From Rhynchospora pubera (Eukaryota; Streptophyta; Magnoliopsida; Poales; Cyperaceae), in assembly GCA_028095005.1 (NCBI GenBank), contig CM051459.1, forward strand, positions 4,455,190 to 4,519,189: DNA of 64,000 bases, in the 5' to 3' direction. The notes under the pieces were generated by a model. It was not told the DNA's origin. It did not search any database and saw nothing but the letters and a program-made list of their open reading frames with translations. The position numbers and the translations under genes are program-made. Positions 34,775 through 45,600 of the stretch are shown one piece after another (position 1 is the stretch's first letter; every line of letters begins with the position of its first letter).

Positions 34775-35010
34775 GTTCTGTGTTATAAAATCTTCATAGA
34801 GACCAAATTTTATATTTTTTCAAATTTTTTTACTATTTTTTTGGAATTTTTTAATATGCTCAATCTAAAAAGTTCTGAACCCTTCAATTTTGAAAATTCG
34901 AAAAAAATAGTTAGAAAATATGAAAAAATATAAAATTTGATTATCAAAGACATTTTAATATAAAGATCATATTGAGCGGTTTGGATCGACCGTTTAAAAT
35001 TTTAATGTGC
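34775..35010. repeat. Diverged fold-back copy of the 33.3-kb MITE family
   Basis: Arms with AGAGACCAAATTTTATATTTTTTC and its inverse lie around AGTTCTGAACCCTTCAA, followed by CATATTGAGCGGTTTGGATCGACCG. The outer termini present at 33340-33744 are not evident, so this copy is degraded. Confidence 0.55.
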
Positions 35011-37931
35011 TACGTTTGGATCGTGTTTGACGTCCTATATGTTTGATTCTAGCATTACTCAAAAGAAAATATCATAATTTTAAAAGAGACCTTTACATCC
35101 TGTCCTGTCCGTATAGTAAGAAAAAATAATCTAGCTATAATGTTTTAATCTGTACCGTAATTAGATGATATGATATAATTTTGTGACAGAGCGAGCTATA
35201 GTAGTCTTTTTTATTAATAATGCACTCTTTTTTCATATTCATCATCAAAAACCACAGTAAGCGTCTTCTCGTACATACTCTCCAACTCATAGTCATGCCC
35301 AAAAATATCCCTCCCAGGACCCTGGAAAATCAAAATTTACATTACTCAGAAATCAGAATTGAACTGGGTAACAAAGTAATAATCCATAGGCCCGTTGTAA
35401 CTTTGTTTTTTTTTTCAAAAAAGAAAGTGATTACACTTTTTAAAAGATGCCTTAGGTAGTTATTTTTTCTGCACTGACTTGGTTAGTTACAAATTTACAA
35501 TGTGTTAGACTTGAAAGATAACAAACCAAGAATTACCTCTACCATCTCAGGATAATGCTTGTAAGCCCTACAATCGTCATTGTCATAAAGTAAAGACCCG
35601 CTGTACCATCCATCTTCTTCCTCAGCTGATGTGTAGGACAGGTATCTGACAAGAAAATTAAATAAAAAACACAACTAATTAATTAATTAAGAAAGTTCTT
35701 GTGAAATATGATTTGGTGGTCAACATTACCACAAATTCCACAAATTTCTGGATACCCTTATTAATAATTACTATGTTTTTGGTTCTTGTGGACTAGGTGC
35801 AGTTAACTTCTGAATATACCCTCTTCAGAAGAGTTCTCGAGGGGATTGAGGAATTTCAACTCTGGAAAAGCAGAGATGTCTAAGTTTTCTGCCTCTGTTG
35901 TGTGTGCTGTCTCAAGTGGAGTGGTCCTTGTATAAGCCCTATTCTCCTCATACTTTCTCTGGCCGAATAACCAGTTAGGTGTTTTCAATTGTATTTCCCT
36001 GCAATTATCTCAAACTTCAGACAAAATGAATATTACTGAAATATAATAAGGTTCAAATAAAACAGAGATAAAAAATGTAAGTGTGCACACAGAAAGGAAA
36101 ATAGAAACATTGGCTTGATGATACACGGATTTTATTTTATTTTACTTGCAAACAAGGAGACAAAAGGGCTTCCAAATGAATATTTAATAGAGAATGAAGA
36201 TATAATTTTGATCTTAGTGATGAAGTATCAGGTACAAAATTAATTTCAATGGGTTGTATTATCTCAAGTGTTGCAAAAATAGTACATAGAGACAGCCCGG
36301 CAGTGCCAAAAAAAAAGTATAGCAAAAATTTAAAGAAGAAACAATTTGAAAGAGAAGGAATACGCTGCATCAGGGGCCATGCCAGAACTGGCCACACCAC
36401 CATCATGATGCACTCTGACATTCTTGATTAAACCACATGTTTCTGTTAGAAGCTTGTCAAAGGATGTCAGTTTTTTTCGTGAAAAATCCTCCTTGCAAGC
36501 TGCAACTGGTGCCAGCTTCCTTGTCTTAAACCCATCAGATCCACTCCAATTAATACAAGCAGATAAACTGTCAATTGAAAGAGATATTGTAGTACAGAAA
36601 CAAAAAAAAAAAAAAGGTTTCACACATGTCTGTTTATTCAAAATGATTCAATACTTCAACTGGGCTACTCATATGAACAAATATACAGACAACTATTGCC
36701 TACGGGCTTTATTGTTCAAAAAAAAAAAAAAAAAAAAATATACAGACAACTACCTCTAAAACTACCATGACCACGGCCTCTCAGTTTCCTTGTGGATAGT
36801 GGTAAACACTGCAAAAGCATGAATTTCGCACAGCTTTTGCACATGCTTTTGCAGCTGAAATGAAGAATTGCTTTCAAAAAGACATGGGGAGTAGAAACCG
36901 GGGCACAATTTTGAATATTTCTTTTGCACATGAGCATATATGCAAAAAGAGGAGGCACCTCTCATTGGCAGGGCATGCACGATATTCTTCTTACTAATAA
37001 GTAAAACTGACCTTCTGTTACTGCTTACATCAACATTTGATGTTGGTCTTGGCATCTCATCACCAATACCTTATGCATGGAGGTAATAATCCGAGTCCAG
37101 CTCCCAAAGAGCTGGTTTTCCCTCTTTGGGTACAAAGTACCCCAAAAACCTAACAAAAGAAAGAGAGGGCAGGTAATGATATAAAAGATCCAATCATCCA
37201 AGAATTCCTTCCTTCAGATTATGAAAACGGGACAAAAAAAAAACACTTACAGATTGATAGCATCCTGTTTCTCTCCGTCCGTGTAAGTATTGCTATAGTA
37301 TCGCCTTATTGAGTTAATGAACTCTCGGGATTGGGTTGTGGCTTTCCATTTACCTTGTCTCTCAGGGAAAACCTAAGCATGACAAGGAGTAATTTATGAA
37401 ACATGTAATGAATAAAGAAAAGAGATGTACATTTACTAAATTCCATTTTAGGAATCAAGAGTAGGTTGGCTGATCGTCACAAAAGGTATTGGTGATTGTA
37501 TGCAGAGAGTGAGCATATTACAGCACCCATATTTATCCAAACCTACTCAGGTAATTAGTACATTAGGAGTTAATGGCTAAAAACCAACTACATTAAGAAA
37601 CTATATTGATTTATTTGATTTATCAATATGAAAAGCAAAAATTGATTTGTTCGTGATGAAACCCATGTAAAAAAGGGGAAATAAAAGAATCACAATAAAC
37701 TATTCTAAAGGTACTTCAAATTATATGAACGCAGTTGTTAAGATGGAATCCCTAGAGGCTACTGTTATGGAAAAACCCTATTTCCATCCACAAGTATCAA
37801 GATTCATGTAGAGAAATCACATAACCAGTAAGTGATTAATACAAAGAAAAAGCCACCTTAGTAATATTTGATACCAAGTCCCATATGGTCCCTCTGAAAT
37901 TCTCTGGTTCTGATTCCATCAGTGGATTTTT

Positions 37932-38037
37932 TTTTTTTTTGATGAAAAAACAAGGGTCTAGCCCCTGCCTTTTATATAATCATAAAGTTTTTTAAAAATT
38001 ACAGGGCTCAGCCAGAAGCTGAAAAAAAAAAATTACA
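37932..38037 (-). mobile_element. Short retroposon insertion in a SAC intron
   Basis: A roughly 106-bp insert begins with a long T run and includes AGGGCTCAGCCAGAAGCTG. It is bounded by TCCATCAGTGGATTTTT (37915-37931) and TCCATCTGTGGATTTTT (38038-38054), a 17-bp target duplication with one mismatch. The T run places its 3' poly-A tail on the minus strand. The size suggests a 5'-truncated LINE or a SINE end. Confidence 0.6.
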
Positions 38038-39963
38038 TCCATCTGTGGATTTTTAGCACCAAAAGAAAAGGAAATAACAGAAGAAGAACCACAACAAAGG
38101 AAAGAGAAACTTTCCATGCTTCAAAGAAAAAGGAAATGCCCAACATATAAAGTTTGTTCATTAACAAATTAAGAAACTTTTAGGATTTACAAAGATTTCT
38201 AGTCACATTCCAAAAAGGATAAGTATCTTACAATATGTATCCCGAACCTGATATAACAACAAGCCCTCTTCATGGATGACTTAAGTTATACTTCATGAGT
38301 TGAGAGTATAAAATAAATTATCACTCTTTTCATCAGAGCATTAATAACAAAGTACCGTATTATGGGCTGCAGATCCGCCATATTGGTGTGCCAGTGCATC
38401 TCCCATGGCTTGGTACATGTCCATCAATGAAGTGGCAATGGTGCTTTCAGTTTCCAACTTGGGGACGTTAATGAATTCCATGGCACACAGTTGTCGGGCT
38501 AGCGCAGCAAGGCCATACACATACTGAGCAACATTTGTTCGGTCCAGACAGTCAATGCAGTTCGTTCGAAGAACCCCATTCTGGAAACGAGCCCCACTGT
38601 CAGGTGTTACAGTTGGGTTTTCGGAATGGGAGTTTGTCGACCATGGAAGGTCACCAGAACTGGCCCTGTGTAAATTAAGATGTGAATATTTTCTTTTTGT
38701 TTAGGTAACCAAAAGCTGCATATTCTCTCGCAAAATGAGGAATAACTCGTGTACTTTATGATGCAAGCAATTTCCTACCATCATCACCTATCATTCCTCA
38801 TCAATTAAGTACTCAAACAGCCCATCCCTTTTCCATTATTCATTCAAGGAAAAGCATGGACAATATTGTTAATTCCTTAATTTATACCCTCACAGAACTG
38901 AAATGAGTATTTATACCTCTTAACTATCTAAAGAGGCATCCAAAGTTTTAAACCTTAATTTTTTTAGAAATATACAACTGTATCAATACCTAGTAGTGTT
39001 AGCTCCGCCAGGTTGCATTGATCTCCTCTTGTATTATCTCAACTTACGACTGTAATAAAAGCCAGTACGATTGAGTGCTTCTTCTGCTACCGACCCCAGA
39101 ACAGCCAACACGTTTGCTGACTTGCTGGCATGGCACATAGTTTTCTCTTTTTAACAACTATCCTTGGAGGATCAAATTTCTGATAACATCAGAAATAAAA
39201 AGCTAAACAAAGATTCTGGAATATCAACAAAAAAGAAAGGAAGAAAAACCTTTTGGCAAACTTATGGAAATCCCAGTGTAGAAATATCAATTGTCTGTCT
39301 GGGGGAATAAATGGAGCATGGGGAGAATAAATGAGAAAGTATTTTGGAAATAAAAAAAATGGAGCATGGGGAGACTTCTAAACACTCAATAGCTCCCATT
39401 TAAATTGTCAAACAAAAGATGGTTTTTTTACAAACTACACCTGAGTTTGTACCTGGTTTGCAAATGACACCCAAAATTTCTCGCAATAGCAACTTGTAAG
39501 TAACAGCCAACACCACCAGGGTAGTTGTAATTAAGATGAACCATTAGAACTACCGTTACATCGAGCAAGAAAATTATTAAACTACAAAATGCATATAATT
39601 CAAGAGCATAACGTCTCCATCTTCTTGTATTGGCCTTTGAATCAATTTAGGGTTGGAAAATACAATCAAGAGGCCAAGTGCTCAAAGTTTAAAGCAATAA
39701 TCATTTTACCACTATCTTGCAGTGGGGTGCCATTTGCATACTCTGAACAAATCTGGTCTTATCTGCAAACCCCTAAGCACGACTGGTACACGTAAACCTT
39801 CCTAGACCTTCAAATAGTTGCACAAACCACCACTGCTCTATCCTCCTCTTAACTACAGGAAAATAATTGAAATTGAAGGGCCATTTGGACACTTTCCTAA
39901 CCAAATGAAGGGAGGACAATAATAAAATTTTGATGCTAAACTGGCAGCATCAATAATAATTAT

Positions 39964-40842
39964 CTATGTTACATGGATTCGCCTATTTCACGCCGTATCC
40001 CGTGTCGGATACATATCTGAAGTATCTGAACAATTTATACAATAATATACAATTTATATTACGATACTCGTATCTGTGCCAATCAGACTGCCGCGTCGGA
40101 TCTCTGGAAATTTTATTTATTATATGATATGTGAATGTGTTGTATATAATATAATATTTTATTTAACCATAAAAGGTGGTAGGGCCAGCGAACAGACAAT
40201 GAACATGTGCCAATACACTCACGCGCACAATGCACAGCCTAAGTATTCAACAACTTTCATCTCTGCCTCAAATATTCATACTATATATACTATTCTATTG
40301 AGTATCCAATGTCCTTGTGGGACTAAACTTCCTTTCAAAACCGGACAAAGAATATTTTTGGGCTTGGACTGTGTTTATTGCTCATATCTAAAGTCTAAAA
40401 GTCTAAAGTCTAAGCCTTTTGTCCCAAATAAGTTGGGGTAGGCTAGAAATGACACCCCGACCCTGGTCATTTCTTGTATATATGGCTGAGTTTTCACGCT
40501 GGCTCGCCAAGCCTATCGCAAGCATGCGGGCTTGAACCCTGGACCTCTTAGAAGACAGCCAAGTGCTCATATCTAAAGTCTAAACAGATAAAATTTGTCA
40601 ATATAAATTACTAACTATTAATAACATTATATTATTGATTGTTTAATTTCTCAATATAAATTAAAAGATTATAAACTAATATTAATAACGTTATATTAAT
40701 AAAATATATAAATTATTTTTTTAATTAAAAATATATTATTCTAATTATATTTATTATTTTATATATACAGCCATATCCGAGTTTTTTTAAAAATACCGTA
40801 TCGCATCGTATCCAACACGATACCCGCACCCAAGTAACATAG
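39964..40842. mobile_element. hAT-like element, second copy, with nested SINE
   Basis: The ends CTATGTTAC and GTAACATAG and the internal GGATACG / GGGTGCGGGTATCGTGT sequences match the element at 8679-9485, here in the opposite orientation. Flanks ATAATTAT (39956-39963) and ATAATTAC (40843-40850) are an 8-bp target duplication with one change. A SINE at 40400-40563 has inserted into it. The element occupies the gap where central SAC exons are missing. Confidence 0.7.
40400..40563 (-). mobile_element. Au-like SINE nested in the hAT-like element
   Basis: A 164-bp element is flanked by a perfect 21-bp target duplication (40379-40399 and 40564-40584, beginning TGCTCATATCTAAAG). It contains GTCCCAAATAAGTTGGGGTA GGCTAGA, which I recall from the plant Au SINE family. 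On the minus strand, GGGTTCAAGCC resembles a Pol III B box, which sets the orientation. Family name is from memory. Confidence 0.7.
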
Positions 40843-41652
40843 ATAATTACTCTTGTTAGCAGAAGCAAGGACCATAATTTACTTTTAAATGAGATGCATG
40901 TAATCTTTTCAGATTTTGGAGGGTGCGTATGATTAATATTGAAAAGGAAAAGGGAACACAACATACCTGCAATGCCATAAGCCTTGGTTACAAATGTGAG
41001 GCCACCAGTAGAACGGTTGCCTTCACTATCCTTTGAAGGAGGCTCTTCATCTCCTGTGCAGTGTAAACCACAGGATCCTCACTTATGCTCAGATCGGATG
41101 TTTCAGATCGATCTATCTTGAGCACTCTGAAGTGCTTCTTTTCTTTGTCACTTCCTATCAGGGAATACTGCTACAAACATCATAAAAAGAAAGGATAAAG
41201 AAGACTAAGAATCCATTGATCAGACGAGTTGAACTTTCACTCAGCCCTCAGCCCACAGAAGGTTGAAATGTGATAAATGAAAATAAATCATCAGGCTAAA
41301 GGATCTTTACACTATTAATCGGCATTTACCGGTACCGGTACCGGTACCAATACAGAATTCAGAAAATGTAATCCATTATCACAATAATATGATAGTTTGA
41401 TTCCAAGTACAGTGAAAGTCATAATCCGTTCTCTTACAAAGAAATTTGGCAATTTCTTACACTATAGTCTTTTCTTGATAACATCGAATTCAAAATTCCA
41501 ATTAAATTAACTCAGACAGCAGAAAAAAAAAGAATTGAATCAACTGTCAGCAACTACTAGAGTTTGGATTCAAGCACAAGCTACTATTCTAGGAAGAGAG
41601 GCGATGGCGAAACTGATCTAGAAATTGGGTTGGAGTTTTCAGCTCTCGCCAT

Positions 41653-42667
41653 TGTTGCCTTGTTGGATTCAGAAAAAGAGACTCACAGTCACAGTTGAAA
41701 AAACAGACACAGAGACGGGAGGATAAAAACACGCACTCTGCGTAGGACAGGACCACCCGTATTATAGGTTCAAACTACAACTTCAGATCTTAATTTACCA
41801 TATTCAAACGATCGATTTGAGCAATCTAATTGATCTATATCTTTGAAAACTAAATTTACATTCTGTAAGATTTTTCAACTATTATTCTTTGCAGGAATGG
41901 TTCTTCTGATAAGGAAAAAAAAATCTAAACAAATGTGAAATATTATTTTCTATAAGATTTTCATATACGACTCCAATCAGTCGTTTAAATCTCAAAAGCT
42001 AAGACATGAAGTTGCAAGTTGTAACCAATTAATACTACACTATATCATAGAGTTACTTTCTGTATATTACTGTAAGTAAAAAGAAAAAACATTTTGTTTA
42101 AAATTAAAACTTCTGTTTGCTACAAAGTAGGTCGAATCAGAGATGGTCGTGATAATATTAGATGCTGTAGACTGTTTAGTTGACAGTTCAGCTTTATGAT
42201 ATTCTCTAATTAATAGTCGTAGAGTGATTTCTTCTTTTCTCTTTTCTGACCCCATAAAAAATCGAAGTGTTGGTATGTTGATGATATTTTTTTTGCTGAT
42301 ATAAGCTGTTCACAGGAAATATCGACAGTACATTTTCTAAACTACATCTATAATGGTAAACAAACTAGATGTGAGCCTGAACTGTTTTATCATCTAAGAA
42401 CTGACAACTATAAAAATTTCCAATGAATTTACAGCTTTAGGATGAAATCAGAGTTTGCAATTACATCATTCTTCTTCAATTTTCCAAGCTACAAACTTCA
42501 GAACCTCATGCTCTTTTCTCTTGAATGATCAAATACGGAAATACCATTATACCGGCCCATGGTCGTGTTTCTAGTTGCTTCAAACCTTGAACCAAAACTG
42601 AAACAGTTGAGGTACAATTATAATCGTGTCCTTTCACTATGAACTCAAATAATGTTCCTTTTTAACC
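41653..42667. other. Spacer between SAC pseudogene and BAM8-like gene
   Basis: No gene recognised. The right part is expected to include the BAM8-like 3' UTR. Confidence 0.5.
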
Positions 42668-45600
42668 TTAGTTATCAAGAACTGCTTCACCTGAAAAGGA
42701 AAAAGAATGGTTGAGAATCACTTGGAGAATACAAAGAAATTAATTTGGGAAACGTTCAAAAATACAAAATCAGAAGGGTGTAAGAGGTTAACCAGCAAGT
42801 TTTCAAGGGACAAAGCAAGAATTTTCAAAATTAAATATTAAATAAAATCAGCTATATAGTTTTAAGGTTGAAATTTTCTTTTGCTATCAAAGTTCTAAAA
42901 CTTGAATACTTTATAAGAAGTGGTGACGTTTTTCTTACTTTCTTTTTTTTTTTTTGTAAGAAATGTTTAGTTTCCAAAAAGAAATGGAAACTAGTAACAT
43001 GAAAGTACTTATTAATTCCAAAATAAACAAATAAAATCAGCTGGATGCTGATAATAAACTGATAAAGACCCTTTACCTAAAAAATGTTCAAGCCCCCATA
43101 GTAGTCACAAGATTCAAGTTCTTACTATAGCTGATAGTCACATGATTCAAGTTATGAGAAATAAGCTTTTTAGCACAGGTCTTTTATCTGTGTGTGTGTG
43201 TGCGTGCATGCATGTGGTGGGGGAGGGGTGGGTCTAACAGACATAAATAAATTGAGCAAGTGAGCCTAATATCATAAAATGAATCTGATTGGATAACAGT
43301 AAGCTACCAAATTTAAAGTGCGGAAAGAGGCATGGGAGAAAATTGAAAAAATAACCAGATAAAAGAGCCTCACCATGCATTTTTTTGACGAAGCGCTTGA
43401 ATTCAAAAAAATTCATTTCCTCAAAGAGAGCAGGGGCAAGCCTAAGGTATGTGAATGAAAGTAAATGTCGGCCATCTGGGTCATCAAATGGCTTTGCATT
43501 TTCTAATATTTTATGGAAGCCGTCTCTATCAAAGCATGGCAAAGCATTTTCACTTGACACTGGTATATTAGCATCCCATGCCGCATTTAGCACCTAATGA
43601 AAATTATGTTTTTAGTTTGTTTTAAACAATTGATTAATGACACTCGTAAACTAGAAACGAAGGGTTATTGTACCGAACGCATTATAATGAACCTACAAGT
43701 ACTAAAAGTTACCAAACCTGCACTTGACGAGTTTTTGCTTACATAGATACATAATATATTTGTCAAAGAAGAATCTAAAAACTTTACAAATAATTAAATA
43801 CAAAAAAATTGCTACATTCTAAAAAAGTCAGAGCCTTTTATCCCAAACAAGTTAGGGTAGGCTAGAAATTACACCCCAACCCAGGACCTTTTAGAAGAGA
43901 GCCCAGTGAATAAACCACATGCTCTCTAAAGAAATTGCTACATTCTCTCTAAACTTAAATCCTTTCGATCAATTTAACAAATTATCAACAAAAGGATATT
44001 GATGGAACCAAACTCCTATATACCATTAGTTATGCATGCAACAACGGATAAATCATTTTAAATATAAATAAAAAATAAAATGTACCTGCCAAACCAAGCC
44101 TTCCGGATCTGACATTGCCTCAGGGAACATTTCGTACTGGTTCAAAGTACGCAACTCCACACATGTGAAATTCAAGGCTGCATTGTGTTTTTTAAGCATT
44201 GCTGTTATGGGAGCATAACCATCCCGATTGCAAGGATTGTAAAATCCAGCTGTCAGTTCAGCTGCATGACTGGCTGTCTTGTACCACCAATGCACACCAG
44301 ATAACTGTTTCATATAGAAGATCAATTAATTTATGATCTGCAGATTGCAATAAAAAGCAAGCTAAAGGTCACCAAGATGCATATTGAACATTACAAGATA
44401 TCATACAACATTTCACATGCTCTCAAGTCGCGCAAGAACCCATTTTTTTGCCTTCTATTTATTTATTTTTCAGTTGTTAGCAACTAAGTATGAAAAACAA
44501 GTACAAAAAAAAAAAGACAATATGACCTAGAAGCTTCTTGAATGAACTCTGTTAAGTATGAACCCAAGTAACTTGATAGAGTTCAGTGCATAAATAGTTT
44601 AACATAAACTATCAATAAAGCATTCACCTGCTTGAAATAATTTCAATTCAATTTTGCATCTGGATTAGGTACAAATTTACCAAATGTCTAAAAATACATT
44701 TACTATTGACAGACAGTAAGAACTGGCCCTTGATTGCAGATACAAAATTATTGGGGCGTATTGTCATACCCACAGTATGCTTGCGATAGACTTGGCGAGC
44801 CAGCATAAAAACTCAGCCATATATACAAGAAATGACCAGGGTCGGGGTGTCATTTCTACCCTACCCCAACTTGTTTGGGATAAAATGCTTAGACTATTGT
44901 CATACCCACAGAACAATACCTTAACGGCAATTGAAGATCCTTCAAAAGCAAGCTTGACCAACGTTAGCACATGGTCAGCATGGTCAATCAACACCTTTGA
45001 ATACCAGGCAAGAAAAAACCTGCCATAGTGACCATCATAATCCCCTCCGTCACAAAAAAATTTAGTATCTTGTGGCCTAGAGTTATATGTGCCTGCATTA
45101 TCAGGTCCTTTCCCCCAAAACGAATGACCCCTTCCTTCGGCTGCATTCCTCAAGCTTTTCATCAAATATTGATCATAACACTGGAAACGATAAAAGCAAA
45201 CAAAACATAAGAAAACATTTATTGATCATGGTTGCATCTAAAACTAAAACTAGCTGAATAGAGTCATGTCCATACTTCAGTCCAATGGTAACAATAAGAT
45301 AAGTAACAACAGATCATAAAACAATTTTGATATTAAGAGGCAGTAACCTGAAACTCTCCGATGCCAGGATATCTCCAACCATGCTCCATCGCATAAGATG
45401 GGTAACGTAGTTCCCCGCATGGACCCAATCCAACCTCTATTTCTGATATTACTCCATCCTCAAATAACTCATTGAACTCTACCCTAAAGCTTCTCATGAA
45501 GTCAAAATAAACCTAAGAATATGAGAAAAAGTATGTAAGCATGCAAAGTTATTTTGTCCAAAGATATGTTCAGATGAGTTCTCTTAAATTTATTGTGCTA

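Larger units (their letters stand above)
35214..41652 (-). pseudogene. SAC: SAC-domain phosphoinositide phosphatase, decayed
   Basis: Minus-strand exons recall the plant SAC1-SAC5 phosphoinositide phosphatases, endomembrane enzymes that remove phosphate from PI phosphates. Recognisable pieces: 41170-40967 (YSLIGSDKEKKHFRVLKIDR), about 39158-38990 (SKSANVLAVLGSV), 38665-38356 with the intact catalytic P-loop RTNCIDCLDRTN, 37372-37251 (YYSNTYTDGEKQDAINL), 37149-37012 (ALWELDSDYYLH), about 36560-36364 (DFSRKKLTSFDKLL), 35998-35820 (PNWLFGQRKYEEN), 35645-35537 and 35321-35214. Lesions: a 1-nt deletion after LLQRI (about 41014), an in-frame TAA after YYSRKLR (about 39030), an in-frame TAA after YYLHA (about 37070), and absence of the exons for most of the central SAC domain between 40967 and 39158. 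A start-like ATG at 41652 leads quickly to a stop. Each lesion would prevent a normal protein. Confidence 0.8.

Noticed and set aside
39020..39180. In-frame stop after YYSRKLR as an intron boundary artefact
   Set aside because: SAC-like residues resume in the same frame immediately after the stop (KRRSMQ) up to a good donor at 38989, so the stop is inside the exon.
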